Origin: Pseudomonas donghuensis
GTDB lineage: Bacteria; Pseudomonadota; Gammaproteobacteria; Pseudomonadales; Pseudomonadaceae
Assembly (NCBI RefSeq): GCF_000259195.1
Contig: NZ_JH650774.1
Location: 60,396 to 98,592, forward strand
Length of the DNA: 38,197 nucleotides
Direction: 5' to 3'
The stretch's first letter is position 1. Every line of letters starts with the position of its first letter. The translations under genes were made by a program, and so were the position numbers. The notes beneath the pieces were generated by a model. The model was given only the letters and a program-made list of their open reading frames with translations. It had not been told where the DNA came from and ran no database searches. Below are positions 16,654 to 26,366 of the stretch, in pieces.

Positions 16654-17355
16654 ATGCCGAATATCCTCCTGGTCGAAGACGACTGCGCCCTGTCCGAACT
16701 GATCGCCAGCTACCTGCAGCGCAACGACTTCAGTGTCAATGTGATTGCCCGTGGCGACCATGTGCTGGCCGAAGCCCGGCGCAACAAGCCGGACCTGGTG
16801 ATCCTCGACCTGATGCTGCCCGGCCTCGATGGCCTGCAGGTGTGCCGGCTGCTGCGCGCCGAGTCCCAGGCCTTGCCGATCCTGATGCTGACCGCCCGCG
16901 ACGACAGCCATGACCAGGTGCTGGGCCTGGAGATGGGCGCTGACGACTACGTGACCAAACCTTGCGAGCCACGGGTGCTGCTGGCCCGGGTACGCACATT
17001 GCTGCGCCGCAGCTGCATCAACGAGCCCCGGCTTGAGAGCGACCTGATCGTGGTCGGCGGCCTGCGCATCGACCTGGCCGAGCGCAACGTGTTCTGGCGC
17101 GAACAACCCGTGGAGCTGTCCAGCGGCGAGTTCAACCTGCTGGTGGTGCTGGCGCGCAACGCCGGGGTGGTGCTCAGCCGCGACCGTATCCTCCAGCAAC
17201 TGCGCGGCATCGAGTTCAACGGTACCGACCGCTCGGTGGACGTGGCGATTTCCAAGCTGCGGCGCAAGTTCGACGACAGCGCCGGCGAAGCGCGCAAGAT
17301 CAAGACCGTGTGGGGCAAGGGCTACCTGTTCAGCCGGGTCGAGTGGGAGTTCTAG
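16654..17355 (+). CDS. OmpR-family response regulator next to the MexMN-like pump
   Basis: 233 residues. Receiver domain with acidic pocket Asp9/Asp10, phosphorylation site Asp52 (VILDLMLPGLDG), Thr80 (LTARDD) and Lys102 (VTKPCEP); then a winged-helix DNA-binding domain (about 130-228) with SSGEFNLLVVL and RSVDVAISKLRRK. The start ATG has no clear ribosome site (CAAACTACCC precedes it), so translation may be weak or leaderless. The kinase gene follows after 6 bases. Divergent from mexM, it is likely the pump regulator, as in the PA1437-type arrangement. The inducing signal is unknown. Confidence 0.9.
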   Translation: MPNILLVEDDCALSELIASYLQRNDFSVNVIARGDHVLAEARRNKPDLVILDLMLPGLDGLQVCRLLRAESQALPILMLTARDDSHDQVLGLEMGADDYVTKPCEPRVLLARVRTLLRRSCINEPRLESDLIVVGGLRIDLAERNVFWREQPVELSSGEFNLLVVLARNAGVVLSRDRILQQLRGIEFNGTDRSVDVAISKLRRKFDDSAGEARKIKTVWGKGYLFSRVEWEF

Positions 17356-17361
17356 CGGCTC

Positions 17362-18660
17362 ATGCTGAAGATCCTCATCCGTCTGTACCTGATCACCATC
17401 GTGGCCTATGCCGGGGCGATCTTCCTGATTCCCGACGCCATCGTCGGCGCCTTTCATCAGCGCTTCATCGCCTACAACCTTGATCAGGCGCGGGGCGTGC
17501 AGCGCCTGATCGTCAAGCAGTTCGAGCAGGTGCCGGCCAGCGAGTGGCCGGCCAAGGCCAGGGAGCTGGCGGCGGATTTCGCGCCCCTTGAGATTGAACT
17601 GCGCCGCCAGGACCAGATCGGCCTGAGCCATGAAGAACGCGATCGCCTCAACGCCGGGCAGAACGTGGTGCGCCTGGGCGACTGGGGCTACTACGAAACC
17701 GCCCTGGCGCCGCTGGACGACACCTGGCTGGTGGAACTGAGCAACCCGCCCGACCCGATGGACATCAGCCTGCTGTCCTGGGTGGTGACCGTACTGATTG
17801 GCGCCGCCTTGCTCGGTTGCCTGCTGTTCTGGGTATGGCCGCACTGGCGCGACCTTGAGCGCCTCAAGGAAACCGCACGGCGCCTGGGCCAGGGCGAGTT
17901 GTCGCAGCGCACCCATATTCCGCCGCGCTCGAACATCGGCGAACTGGCCCAGGTGTTCGACACCATGGCCCAGGACGTCGAGCGCCTGCTGACCCAGCAG
18001 CGCGAACTGCTCAACGCCGTGTCCCATGAGCTGCGCACACCGCTGACGCGCCTGGATTTTGGCCTGGTATTACTGTTCGACGAAGTGCCGCCGAACTGCC
18101 GCAAGCGCCTGCTGGAACTGGTCGGCCATGTCCGCGAGCTGGATGAGCTGGTGCTCGAGCTGCTGTCCTATAGCCGCCTGCAGAACGCCGACCAGGCGCG
18201 CGAGCGGGTCGAGGTGTCGTTGCTGGAGCTGGTCGACAGTATTCTTGGCAGCTTTGCCGAGGAGCTCGATGGCCGCGGCATCGAATGGCAGGTGCGCGCC
18301 GACGACAAACTGCCGCGCTTCATCCTCGACCCACGGCTGACCGCCCGCGCCTTGCAGAACCTGGTGCGCAACGCCATGCGCTATTGCGACGGGCAGATCC
18401 TCCTGCGCCTGAGCCTGGACCCGCAGGGCCATTGCCTGCTGACCGTGGAGGATGACGGCATCGGCATCCCGCCTGATCAGCGTGAGCTGATCTTCCAGCC
18501 GTTCTACCGCCTGGACCGCAGTCGCGACCGGACCACTGGCGGCTTTGGCCTGGGCCTGGCGATCAGCCGCCGGGCCATTGAGGGCCAGGGTGGCACGCTG
18601 ACTGTCGGCCAGTCAGCGCTCGGTGGGGCGCAGTTCAAGATCAGGTTGCCACGGGGCTGA
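17362..18660 (+). CDS. Sensor histidine kinase partnered with the pump regulator
   Basis: 432 residues. TM1 about 7-25, a periplasmic domain of roughly 110 residues, TM2 about 137-158, a HAMP segment, then HisKA with His222 (VSHELRTPLTRL), and the HATPase domain with N box (NLVRNAMRYC), G1 (DDGIGIP) and G2 (GFGLGLAISRR). All kinase motifs are intact. It is co-transcribed with the regulator. The last 20 bases (18641-18660) overlap the 3' end of paaZ on the other strand. The periplasmic sensor domain has no recognisable ligand motif. Confidence 0.9.
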   Translation: MLKILIRLYLITIVAYAGAIFLIPDAIVGAFHQRFIAYNLDQARGVQRLIVKQFEQVPASEWPAKARELAADFAPLEIELRRQDQIGLSHEERDRLNAGQNVVRLGDWGYYETALAPLDDTWLVELSNPPDPMDISLLSWVVTVLIGAALLGCLLFWVWPHWRDLERLKETARRLGQGELSQRTHIPPRSNIGELAQVFDTMAQDVERLLTQQRELLNAVSHELRTPLTRLDFGLVLLFDEVPPNCRKRLLELVGHVRELDELVLELLSYSRLQNADQARERVEVSLLELVDSILGSFAEELDGRGIEWQVRADDKLPRFILDPRLTARALQNLVRNAMRYCDGQILLRLSLDPQGHCLLTVEDDGIGIPPDQRELIFQPFYRLDRSRDRTTGGFGLGLAISRRAIEGQGGTLTVGQSALGGAQFKIRLPRG

Positions 18661-20710
18661 CCTCACGTTTGACCACCAAGGTCAGAATGTCATAACTGGC
18701 CACCAGCTCTCCCAACTGGTTGGTCACCTCCACATCCCAGGCCACCACCCCTTGCGGGATGCCTTGCGGGCTGCTCTTGCCCTGGTCGATCTTGCGCTTG
18801 CAGGTCAACCGGGCCTGGATGGTGTCGCCAATGCCCACCGGGTTGATGAAGCGCAGGGTATCCAGGCCGTAGTTGGCCAGTACCGGACCGGGAGCGGCAC
18901 TGACAAACAGCCCGGCCGCGGCCGACAGTACGAAGTAGCCGTGAGCGATGCGCTTGCCGAACTGCGAGTCCCTGGCGGCGATTTCGTCGAAATGCATGTA
19001 GAAGTGATCGCCCGACAGGCAGCCGAAGTTCACCAGGTCGGCTTCGGTGACGGTACGTCGGTGGGTCAGCAGCGACTCGCCGATGCGCAGGTCCTGGAAG
19101 TAACGGCGAAACGGATGCACCTCGGTTTCAATCACCTCGGCGCCGCGCACGTACTCGCCAGTGACCGCCGTGAGCATGCTCGGCGAACCCTGGATCGCCG
19201 CCCGTTGCAGGTAGTGCTTGACCGCACGCAGGCCGCCGAGCTCTTCACCGCCACCGGCACGCCCCGGGCCGCCGTGCTTGAGTTGCGGCAGCGGCGAACC
19301 ATGGCCGGTGGACTCCGGCGCCGCCTGCGGGTCGAGGATCAGCAGCCGGCCGTGCCAGGCGGCTGCTACCGGAATGACCTTGGCCGCCACCTGGCGGTCG
19401 CAGGTCACCAGGCTGGCGACCAGGCTGCCTTTGCCCCGTGCGGCCAAGGCCAGGGCTTCGTCGAGGTCGTCATAGGCCATCAAAGTGCTGACCGGGCCGA
19501 AGGCCTCGATGTCATGGGCGCCGCCTTCGGCATGCGGGTCGCGGGCCTGGAGCAGGGTCGGGGCAAAGAACGCCCCTTCGCTGACCCCTTCGCCACGCGG
19601 GGCGAAACCATCGCTGGCACCGAACAGCTGCTCGCAGCTTTGCAGCAGGCTGTGCAGGCGTTCACCGACATCACGTTGCTGCTCATGGGAGGCCAGGGCG
19701 CCCATGCGTACGCCCTCGATCGACGGATCGCCCACCACCACCTGCCTCAGGCGCTCACGCAGGGCGCTGGCCACGGCGTCGATGTGCCGGGCCGGGACGA
19801 TGGCGCGGCGGATCGCGGTGCACTTTTGCCCGGCCTTGGTGGTCATTTCGCGGACCACTTCCTTGATGTACAGCTCGAACGCCGGATCGCCCGGCTTGAC
19901 GTCCGGGCCGAGGATCGCGCAGTTGAGCGAGTCGGCTTCGGCGCTGAAGGGGACCGAGTGACGGATCAGGTTCGGGGTCACGCGCAGTTTTGCCGCGGTG
20001 TCGGCTGAGCCGGTAAAAGTCACCAGGTCCTGGCCTTGCAGACGGTCGAGCAGGTCGCCGGTGCTGCCAATCACCAGTTGCAGGCTACCGGCCGGCAGCA
20101 GGCCGGATTGCGCCATCAGGCGCACCACCGCTTCGGTCAGGTAGCTGGTGGCGGTGGCGGGTTTGATGATGCAGGGCATGCCGGCCAGGAAGGTCGGGGC
20201 GAATTTCTCCAGCATGCCCCAGATCGGGAAGTTGAACGCGTTGATATGCACCGCGAGGCCCGCTCGCGGGACCAGAATATGGCTGCCGACGAACGAGCCC
20301 TGTTTGCCCAGGGGGATGGCCGGGCCTTCGTGAAAAATATTGCCCGAGGGCAGCTCCCGCGCGCCGATGCCGGCGTAGGCGAACAGCGTGGCGTTGCCGC
20401 CTTCGATGTCGATCCAGCTGTCGGCACGGGTGGCACCGCTGTGGTGGGAGAGGGCGTAGAGCTGCTCCTTGCGTTCGCTCAGGTACAAGGCCAGGGCCTT
20501 GAGGCGGGCGGCGCGTTGTTGGAAGTCCATGGCCATGAGGGCCTGCAGGCCCTGAGCGCGGGCATGCTCGATGGCCTCGGCAAAGTCCGGGCGCTCCTCG
20601 TGGCTGTAACCGATGATATGGCCGTCCAGGGCACTGCGCAGCGGCGTGGCGCCGTGCTGGCCGATCCATCGGCCGGCAATGAAGCTTTGCAAGGTAGGGG
20701 CAGCAGACAT
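18641..20710 (-). CDS. paaZ: PaaZ: oxepin-CoA hydrolase / 3-oxo-5,6-dehydrosuberyl-CoA semialdehyde dehydrogenase
   Basis: 689 residues, a fusion of an aldehyde dehydrogenase (about 1-520) and a MaoC-like (R)-hydratase (about 540-685). The hydratase half opens the oxepin-CoA ring and the dehydrogenase half oxidises the reactive aldehyde with NADP. Seen: Glu258 (SAEADSLN), nucleophile Cys297 (KAGQKCTAIRR), NAFNFPIWG, and in the hydratase SGDHFYMHFDE and RIAHGYF. ATG 20710 has GGAGG upstream; an earlier in-frame start is unlikely. Called paaN in P. putida. Last gene of the paaA-led unit, 47 bases after the porin, and overlapping the kinase gene tail to tail. Confidence 0.95.
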   Translation of the reverse strand: MSAAPTLQSFIAGRWIGQHGATPLRSALDGHIIGYSHEERPDFAEAIEHARAQGLQALMAMDFQQRAARLKALALYLSERKEQLYALSHHSGATRADSWIDIEGGNATLFAYAGIGARELPSGNIFHEGPAIPLGKQGSFVGSHILVPRAGLAVHINAFNFPIWGMLEKFAPTFLAGMPCIIKPATATSYLTEAVVRLMAQSGLLPAGSLQLVIGSTGDLLDRLQGQDLVTFTGSADTAAKLRVTPNLIRHSVPFSAEADSLNCAILGPDVKPGDPAFELYIKEVVREMTTKAGQKCTAIRRAIVPARHIDAVASALRERLRQVVVGDPSIEGVRMGALASHEQQRDVGERLHSLLQSCEQLFGASDGFAPRGEGVSEGAFFAPTLLQARDPHAEGGAHDIEAFGPVSTLMAYDDLDEALALAARGKGSLVASLVTCDRQVAAKVIPVAAAWHGRLLILDPQAAPESTGHGSPLPQLKHGGPGRAGGGEELGGLRAVKHYLQRAAIQGSPSMLTAVTGEYVRGAEVIETEVHPFRRYFQDLRIGESLLTHRRTVTEADLVNFGCLSGDHFYMHFDEIAARDSQFGKRIAHGYFVLSAAAGLFVSAAPGPVLANYGLDTLRFINPVGIGDTIQARLTCKRKIDQGKSSPQGIPQGVVAWDVEVTNQLGELVASYDILTLVVKREVSPVAT

Positions 20711-20757
20711 CGGGTGTCCTCCGGTTTCAGGTAATCGATTGCACACGGGCTTGGCGC

Positions 20758-21999
20758 TTACCACAGCGCCAGGGTGTAGCCGATGATCAGGCGGTTCTCG
20801 TCCAGCGCCGTGGTCAGGCCGTTGCCCGAGCGAAACATGACATTGCGCCAGCGCAGGCTGACGTTTTTCAGCGGGCCGCTCTGGATCACGTAGGTGATAT
20901 CGGTATCGCGCTCGCGCTCACGGCCGTTGTCGATGGCCCCGGCCTTGGCGTGACGGCCGTCGGTATAGCGGGTCATGAAGCTCAGGCCCGGTACGCCGAG
21001 CGCGGCGAAGTCGTAGTCGTAGCGCAGTTGCCAGGAGTCCAGCCCCGCGCGGGTGTAGGTGTTGTAGGTGACCAGGTTGACGGTGTAGGGGTCGCCACCG
21101 TTGAGAAACGGAAAGGCGCTGTCGCCAGACATCTGTTGCAGGTTGGCGGTGAACTTGTGGGCGCGCACGCCGAGGGCGAAGCTGGCGTTGAAGTTGCGGT
21201 TGTCGATTTGTCCGCCACGTTCGGCGCCATCGCCGCGGCTGTCGAAGTAACGCAGGTCGCTGCGCAGGTTCAGGCCCTCGGCCAATGGCAGGGTATGCAC
21301 CAGGCCGACAAACTGCTGGCGGTAGATGTGCTCAAGCTTGCCGTAGTAGTAGCTCAGGCTCAGTTGTGGGTTGAAGGCATAACTGCCGCCGGCAAAATCG
21401 AAGCCGTCGCTGCTGGCCGCGCCATAGCCGATATCGTCGCGGCTTGAAGAATCGCGCAGGTTGGCCTTGGTCAGGCGCCCGGCATTGACCGTCAGGCCGT
21501 CGATTTCCTGGCTGCTGAGCAAGCCGCCCTGAAAGCTTGAGGCCAGCAGGCGGGTATCGTTGTACACCACCACCGGCAACAACGGCTGCAGTGTGCCCAG
21601 GCGCAACACGCTTTTCGAGGCGCGCAGCTTGGCGGTCAGGCCCAGTTCGCTGTAGTCGTCGGCCGGCTCCAGGCTGTTGCGCCCGTAGGGCAACAGGCCA
21701 GTGCCACGGCGGTCGCGACTGGAGTCGAGCTTGATCCCCAGTTGGCCCATGGCGTCGACGCCAACGCCCACGGCCCCCTCGGTAAAGCCCGACTCCAGTT
21801 TAGCCGTGAAGCCCTGGCCCCATTCTTCGGCCTTGGCCTGGGGCGCGTTGTCCTGACGAAAATCGCGGTTCAGGTAATGGTTGCGCAGCTCGAGCTTGGC
21901 GTGGCTGTCAGCGAAAAAGTCCGCCATGGCCGGTGCGGCGACCATGGGCAGGGCAAGGCTGGCCAGCAGCGAGGCTGGCTTGAGGCGAATGTGGTTCAT
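20758..21999 (-). CDS. paaM: OprD-family outer-membrane porin for phenylacetate (PaaM/PhaK-like)
   Basis: 413 residues from ATG 21999; a Sec signal peptide ends at AMA before DFFADS (about residue 26). The OprD family pattern is clear: an N-terminal KLELRNHYLNRDFR strand, many alternating beta strands, DGLTVNAGRLTK, and a C-terminal aromatic end (YTLALW) suited to BAM assembly. OprD porins are 18-stranded substrate-specific channels; in P. putida U the equivalent PhaK is linked to phenylacetate uptake. It sits between the permease and paaZ. The ATG lacks a strong ribosome site and follows a perfect AAYAAYAA motif (22024-22031), pointing to translational control. Confidence 0.88.
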   Translation of the reverse strand: MNHIRLKPASLLASLALPMVAAPAMADFFADSHAKLELRNHYLNRDFRQDNAPQAKAEEWGQGFTAKLESGFTEGAVGVGVDAMGQLGIKLDSSRDRRGTGLLPYGRNSLEPADDYSELGLTAKLRASKSVLRLGTLQPLLPVVVYNDTRLLASSFQGGLLSSQEIDGLTVNAGRLTKANLRDSSSRDDIGYGAASSDGFDFAGGSYAFNPQLSLSYYYGKLEHIYRQQFVGLVHTLPLAEGLNLRSDLRYFDSRGDGAERGGQIDNRNFNASFALGVRAHKFTANLQQMSGDSAFPFLNGGDPYTVNLVTYNTYTRAGLDSWQLRYDYDFAALGVPGLSFMTRYTDGRHAKAGAIDNGRERERDTDITYVIQSGPLKNVSLRWRNVMFRSGNGLTTALDENRLIIGYTLALW

Positions 22000-22023
22000 T
22001 ATTTTTATACCCGACAATCGTTT

Positions 22024-22031
22024 TTGTTGTT
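22024..22031 (-). promoter_or_regulatory. Hfq/Crc-type CA motif before the porin gene
   Basis: The mRNA reads AACAACAA, a perfect AAYAAYAA match, 24 bases before the porin ATG. In Pseudomonas, Hfq with Crc binds such A-rich triplet repeats near start codons and blocks translation when preferred carbon sources are present. Similar motifs precede DUF485/paaL and paaK. Confidence 0.6.
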
Positions 22032-22035
22032 GGTG

Positions 22036-23598
22036 TCAGTGCTTGCTGGCGCCGGCGGCGCCGATCCCGGTCATGGAGCGAATGAACTGCGCGAGATAAC
22101 GGCCACGTTCCTCGGTGGCCCGCGCCGAGGTGTCGGTGACCGAGAACAGCCAGGCGCCGAAGAAGGCCAGGCTCATCGAGAACAACGCCGGGTTGCTGTA
22201 GGGGAACAGCGCCTGCTGGTGATGCAGGACGTTGACCCACACCGCCGGGCTGAGCACCAGCAGGACGATCGCCGAGATCAACCCGCTCATGCTGCCGACC
22301 ACCGCGCCGCGCGTGGTCAGGCCTTTCCAGAACATCGACAGGAACAGCACCGGGAAGTTGACCGAGGCGGCGATGGCCAGCACCAGGCCGGAGAGGAAGG
22401 CAATATTTTGCGACTCGAACATCAGGCCGAGAATGATCGCCAGCACGCCAATCCCTAAGGTGGCAAGGCGCGAGACGCGCATCTCTTCCTTCTCGCTGGC
22501 CTGGCCCTTGCGGATCACGCAGGCATACAGGTCATGGGACACCGCCGAGGCGCCGGACAGCGCCAGGCCGGCGACCACGGCCAGGATCGTGGCGAAGGCC
22601 ACCGCCGAAATGAAACCGAGGAACAGGTTGCCGCCCACCGCCTGGGCCAGGTGCACCGCGATCATGTTGCCGCCGCCGATGATTGCGCCGCTGGCATCGC
22701 GGTAGGCCGGCTCGGTGCCGACCATGACAATGGCGCCAAAGCCGACCACGATCAGCAACAGGTAGAAGTAGCCAATAAAACCAGTGGCATAGAACACGCT
22801 CTTGCGCGCTTCCTTGGCGTCACTGACGGTAAAGAAACGCATGAGGATATGCGGCAGCCCCGCCGTGCCGAACATCATCCCCAGGCCCAGGGATATGGCA
22901 TCTATCGGGTTGGACAGCAAGCCACCGGGGGCCATGATCGCCGTGCCTTTGGCGTGCACCGCCGCCGCGCCGGCAAACATCGCCTCGGTGCTGAAGCCGA
23001 AATGCTTGAGCACCATGAAGGCCATGAAGCTGGTGCCCGAGAGCAGCAGGACGGCCTTGATGATCTGCACCCAGGTGGTCGCCAGCATGCCGCCGAAGGT
23101 CACATAGAAGACCATCAGCACACCGACCAGCAGCACCGCATTGAAATAGCTGATGCCGAACAGCAGTTCGATCAGCTTGCCGGCACCGACCATCTGCGCC
23201 ACCAGGTACATCAGCGCCACGGTCAGGGTGCCGAAGGCCGAGGTCAGGCGCACCGGCGTCTGCGCCAGGCGGTAGGACACCACGTCGGCGAAGGTGTATT
23301 TACCCAGGTTGCGCAGGCGCTCGGCAATCAGGAACAGGATGATCGGCCAGCCGGCCAGCACCCCCAGGGCATACAGCAGGCCATCGTAGCCATTGAGGAA
23401 CATCATCGCCGAGATGCCGAGGAAGGAGGCGGCGCTGATCATGTCGCCGGCAATGGCCAGGCCATTCTGAAAACCGCTCAAGCCACCACCGGCGGTATAG
23501 AAGTCACTCGCCGAACGGGTGCGCAGTGCCGCCCAGCGGGTAATGCCAAGGGTGAACAGTACAAACAGCAGGAACATTGCGATCGCGGTCCAGTTCAT
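22036..23598 (-). CDS. paaL: Sodium/solute symporter (ActP-like), probable phenylacetate permease
   Basis: 520 residues starting [14 protein letters not shown], with about 13 membrane helices and the SSS-family pattern ([32 protein letters not shown]). The family includes acetate permease ActP; in P. putida U the neighbour of the porin, PhaJ, is the phenylacetate permease. The ATG overlaps the DUF485 stop by 4 bases (ATGA), the usual ActP/YjcH-like pairing. The longer open frame upstream of this ATG lies in another gene and was discarded. The substrate is inferred from the surrounding catabolic genes. Confidence 0.9.
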   Translation of the reverse strand: MNWTAIAMFLLFVLFTLGITRWAALRTRSASDFYTAGGGLSGFQNGLAIAGDMISAASFLGISAMMFLNGYDGLLYALGVLAGWPIILFLIAERLRNLGKYTFADVVSYRLAQTPVRLTSAFGTLTVALMYLVAQMVGAGKLIELLFGISYFNAVLLVGVLMVFYVTFGGMLATTWVQIIKAVLLLSGTSFMAFMVLKHFGFSTEAMFAGAAAVHAKGTAIMAPGGLLSNPIDAISLGLGMMFGTAGLPHILMRFFTVSDAKEARKSVFYATGFIGYFYLLLIVVGFGAIVMVGTEPAYRDASGAIIGGGNMIAVHLAQAVGGNLFLGFISAVAFATILAVVAGLALSGASAVSHDLYACVIRKGQASEKEEMRVSRLATLGIGVLAIILGLMFESQNIAFLSGLVLAIAASVNFPVLFLSMFWKGLTTRGAVVGSMSGLISAIVLLVLSPAVWVNVLHHQQALFPYSNPALFSMSLAFFGAWLFSVTDTSARATEERGRYLAQFIRSMTGIGAAGASKH

Positions 23599-23903
23599 TG
23601 TGCACACTCCCGCTTGACCTTGTCGTTCAAGGGGTCGAGCACATTGTTGGCGCGATGCACGTAGATCCCGGTAAGGGCAAACGAGGCCAGCACGATCAGC
23701 ACCCCGACCAGCATGCCGACCGTGGTGACCCCACCGCTCAATGACTGGCCAAGGGTCTCGGGGGAGAACGCCACCAGCAGGACGAAGCCGTAATAGATGC
23801 ACAGCATGATCAGGGTCAGGACCCCGTTCAGACGCCGTTTTCGTTTGACCAGTTGCTGGAAGTCAGGGTGCTGGCTGATGCTTTCGATGTCGTTGGGGGT
23901 CAT
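23595..23903 (-). CDS. DUF485 small membrane protein paired with the symporter
   Basis: 102 residues starting [19 protein letters not shown], followed by two predicted membrane helices (about 25-45 and 58-80) and a charged C-terminus. This matches DUF485/YjcH-type proteins that are encoded with ActP-like symporters and probably assist them. It overlaps the permease gene by 4 bases and lies 77 bases after paaE. A perfect AAYAAYAA motif stands 11 bases before its ATG (23914-23921), so control of this gene would also affect the coupled permease. Confidence 0.88.
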   Translation of the reverse strand: MTPNDIESISQHPDFQQLVKRKRRLNGVLTLIMLCIYYGFVLLVAFSPETLGQSLSGGVTTVGMLVGVLIVLASFALTGIYVHRANNVLDPLNDKVKRECAQ

Positions 23904-23913
23904 GGCCGTACTC

Positions 23914-23921
23914 TTGTTATT
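23914..23921 (-). promoter_or_regulatory. Hfq/Crc-type CA motif before DUF485-paaL
   Basis: AATAACAA on the mRNA is a perfect AAYAAYAA motif 10 bases before the start codon, preceded by a second A-rich stretch (ACAACAACC). The position over the ribosome site fits Hfq/Crc repression of phenylacetate uptake. Confidence 0.6.
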
Positions 23922-23980
23922 TTGGTTGTTGTCAGGACACGCGAGGTACCACAGGGAAAGTCGTCTTCTGCTCCTTGGGC

Positions 23981-25057
23981 TTAGAGTTGGTCGAAGTCCA
24001 GCACCACCTTGGCGCTGAGTGGATAGCTCTGGCACGACAGCACATAGCCGGCGGCCACTTCGTAGTCTTCAAGGGCGTGGTTGCTGTCCATTTCCACTTC
24101 GCCTTCGATGACCTTGCACTTGCAGGTCGAGCACACCCCGGCCTTGCACGAGTAGGGCAGCTCGGCGCCGATGGCATTGCCGGCATCCAGCACGCTCAGG
24201 GTGTTGCGCGGCAGGTCGAAGGCCAGCGCGCGGCCGTCGCTGATCACGGTGATCTGGCTGCTCTGCGGGTTCTCGACCCGTGCCGCTTCGCGCTGCTGGC
24301 GGCGTTGCTCATTGCCAGCGGCAGCGAACAACTCGAAATGAATCCGTTCAGCTGCCAGGCCATTGGCCTTGAGGCTGTCGCGCACCATCTCGGTCATGCT
24401 CTGCGGCCCGCAGATGAACGCGGCATCCAGGCGCGGCGCATCCAGCCAGCGGCTGAACAACAGGTTGCATTTGTCGGCATCGATACGACCGTTGTACAGA
24501 TCGATGTCCTGTTGCTCGCGGCTGAACACGAAGATCAGGTTCAGGCGTTGCAGGTAGCGGTTCTTCAGGTCTTCAAGCTGCTCGCGAAACAGTGCCGAGG
24601 TGCTGGCGCGGTTGCCGTAGAGCAGGGTGAAGCGGCTGTGCGGTTCGTGCTCCAGGGTGGTCTTGATGATCGACAGGATCGGCGTGATACCGCTGCCGGC
24701 CGCCACGGCCAGGTAGTTGCCCTGGCGCGCGGGGTCGAGCTGGACATTGAAGCTGCCGGCCGGCGGCATGACCTCCAGTACGTCGCCCGCCGCCAGCACA
24801 TCGTTGGCAAAGGCCGAGAAGCGCCCGCCGGCGACGCGTTTGACCGCCACCCGCAACTCGCCATCATTGACCCCGGTGCAAATCGAATAGGAGCGGCGTA
24901 CTTCTTCGTTGTCCAGGTGGGTACGCATGACCAGGTACTGGCCCTGGACGAAGTGAAACTGTTCGCGCAGGTCATCCGGTACGTCGAACAGGATCGACAC
25001 CGCATCACGGGTTTCATTGCGCACTTGCTTGACGGTCAGGCTATGGAACTGGCTCAT
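23981..25057 (-). CDS. paaE: PaaE, reductase subunit of phenylacetyl-CoA epoxidase
   Basis: 358 residues: an FAD-binding barrel and NADP-binding domain (RRSYSIC, GSGITPILSIIK, CGPQSM) followed by a plant-type [2Fe-2S] ferredoxin domain with SCKAGVCSTCKC and the later Cys in YVLSCQSYP. It passes electrons from NADPH to the di-iron centre of PaaA. Gene order and size are standard. It lies 32 bases after paaD. Confidence 0.95.
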   Translation of the reverse strand: MSQFHSLTVKQVRNETRDAVSILFDVPDDLREQFHFVQGQYLVMRTHLDNEEVRRSYSICTGVNDGELRVAVKRVAGGRFSAFANDVLAAGDVLEVMPPAGSFNVQLDPARQGNYLAVAAGSGITPILSIIKTTLEHEPHSRFTLLYGNRASTSALFREQLEDLKNRYLQRLNLIFVFSREQQDIDLYNGRIDADKCNLLFSRWLDAPRLDAAFICGPQSMTEMVRDSLKANGLAAERIHFELFAAAGNEQRRQQREAARVENPQSSQITVISDGRALAFDLPRNTLSVLDAGNAIGAELPYSCKAGVCSTCKCKVIEGEVEMDSNHALEDYEVAAGYVLSCQSYPLSAKVVLDFDQL

Positions 25058-25089
25058 GGTCGTTCTCCATCAGGCGCAGCAATGTGCGC

Positions 25090-25623
25090 TCAGATGCATT
25101 TGAAATAGTCGAAAGGTTCACGGCAGTCGCAGCAGCGATACAACGCCTTGCAGGCGGTCGAGCCGAACTGGCTGAGCAATTCGGTATGGCTGCTGCCGCA
25201 TTGCGGGCAACTGATCAGCGGGCTGTCACCCAGCAGGCTGCGTTTGCTGGCACTGCCCTGGGGCGCCGCGATGCCGTAGGCCTGCAGGCGCTCCCGGCCG
25301 CTGGCGCTGATCCAGTCGGTGGTCCAGGCCGGGTGCAATTGGCGCTTGAGCCGTGGCGTGACAAAGCCTGCGTCCTCCAGGGCCTGGCAGATGTCCTGCT
25401 CGATCACCTCGGTGGCCGGGCAGCCGGAGTAGGTTGGGGTGACCACCACCTGCAGGTGGCCGGTTTGCCAGCTCAGCTCGCGAACGATCCCAAGCTCCAC
25501 CACGCTGACCACCGGCACTTCCGGGTCCATGACCTGGGCCAGTACCGCCCAGGCCCGGCTCAGGTCGTCGCCGCGCGCCGCCCGGGCGCCGCCATCGCTG
25601 GCAATCAGTTCACCAGGTTGCAT
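25090..25623 (-). CDS. paaD: PaaD, iron-sulfur assembly-type factor for the epoxidase
   Basis: 177 residues from ATG 25621-25623 (complement). The N-terminal MIP18/DUF59-like domain contains VMDPEVPVVSVVELGIV and TPTYSGCPATEVIEQDI; the C-terminal zinc-ribbon-like part has CPQCGSSHTELLSQFGSTAC and RCCDCREPFDYFKC. PaaD is needed for epoxidase activity, probably in maturation of the metal centres. It overlaps paaC by 14 bases; the long in-frame extension upstream is the paaC gene in another frame. Confidence 0.94.
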   Translation of the reverse strand: MQPGELIASDGGARAARGDDLSRAWAVLAQVMDPEVPVVSVVELGIVRELSWQTGHLQVVVTPTYSGCPATEVIEQDICQALEDAGFVTPRLKRQLHPAWTTDWISASGRERLQAYGIAAPQGSASKRSLLGDSPLISCPQCGSSHTELLSQFGSTACKALYRCCDCREPFDYFKCI

Positions 25624-26365
25624 CGGGGTAGGCTCGTGGCAGGAACTGCATTTCGGCCAGCAACAGGCCCAGGTGCTCGCTGTGGATGCCGCGGCGGCTG
25701 TCCAGGTAGAAGGGGCTGGCGGCGGCCGGGACGGGCAGGGTGGCGCTGGCGAACGTGCTGGCCACCTGCTGCTGCCAGGCGGCGGCGATGGCCTGCGGAT
25801 CACCGATGATGCCGGCCTCGAACAGGCGTTGTTCGAGCGCGTCGCTGTTGACCAGCTCAACGGTAAAGCGCCACACCTGAGGGATGGCTGCCAGCATGCG
25901 CTGGTGGCTTTCTTCGGTGCCATCGCCCAGGCGTTCGATCCACTCGCCCGAGCGGCGCAAATGGTAGGTGACCTCTTTCAACGCCTTGGCGGCTATGCCC
26001 TGGATGCGCGGGTCGAGCGACTGGCTCAGTTGCTCAAGCACCTGGAAGTGCCAGGCGTCGTAGAGAAACTGCTTGAGCATGGTCACGGCGAAATCGCCAT
26101 TGGGCTGCTCGACCAGCAGCAGGTTGCGGTAGTCGCGCTGATCGCGACGAAACACCAGATGATCGGCGTCGCGGCCGTCGTTGCTCATTTCGGCCGCGTA
26201 GTCCAGCCAGTTGCGGGCCTGGCCGACCAGGTCGAGGCCGACGTTCATCAGCGCCAGTTCTTCTTCCAGCGCCGGCGCATGGCCACACCATTCGCACAGG
26301 CGCTGGCCCTGGATCATGGCACTGTCGCCCAGGCGCAACAGGTAGGGGATCAGGTCCTGGGTCAT
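25610..26365 (-). CDS. paaC: PaaC, structural subunit of phenylacetyl-CoA epoxidase
   Basis: 251 residues, an all-helical ferritin-like protein that forms the heterodimer core with PaaA but lacks a functional di-iron site in the family. Seen: LLRLGDSAMIQGQRLCEWCGHAP, QARNWLDYAAEM and LKEVTYHLRRSGEW. ATG 26365 gives the usual N-terminus MTQDLIPYLL. One base separates it from paaB. Confidence 0.95.
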   Translation of the reverse strand: MTQDLIPYLLRLGDSAMIQGQRLCEWCGHAPALEEELALMNVGLDLVGQARNWLDYAAEMSNDGRDADHLVFRRDQRDYRNLLLVEQPNGDFAVTMLKQFLYDAWHFQVLEQLSQSLDPRIQGIAAKALKEVTYHLRRSGEWIERLGDGTEESHQRMLAAIPQVWRFTVELVNSDALEQRLFEAGIIGDPQAIAAAWQQQVASTFASATLPVPAAASPFYLDSRRGIHSEHLGLLLAEMQFLPRAYPDATW

Positions 26366-26366
26366 G

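Noticed and set aside
16648..18027. A 459-codon minus-strand open frame
   Set aside because: It is antisense to the response regulator and kinase, whose domains are intact.
18623..20008. A 461-codon plus-strand open frame after the kinase
   Set aside because: It is antisense to paaZ, which has full catalytic motifs on the other strand.
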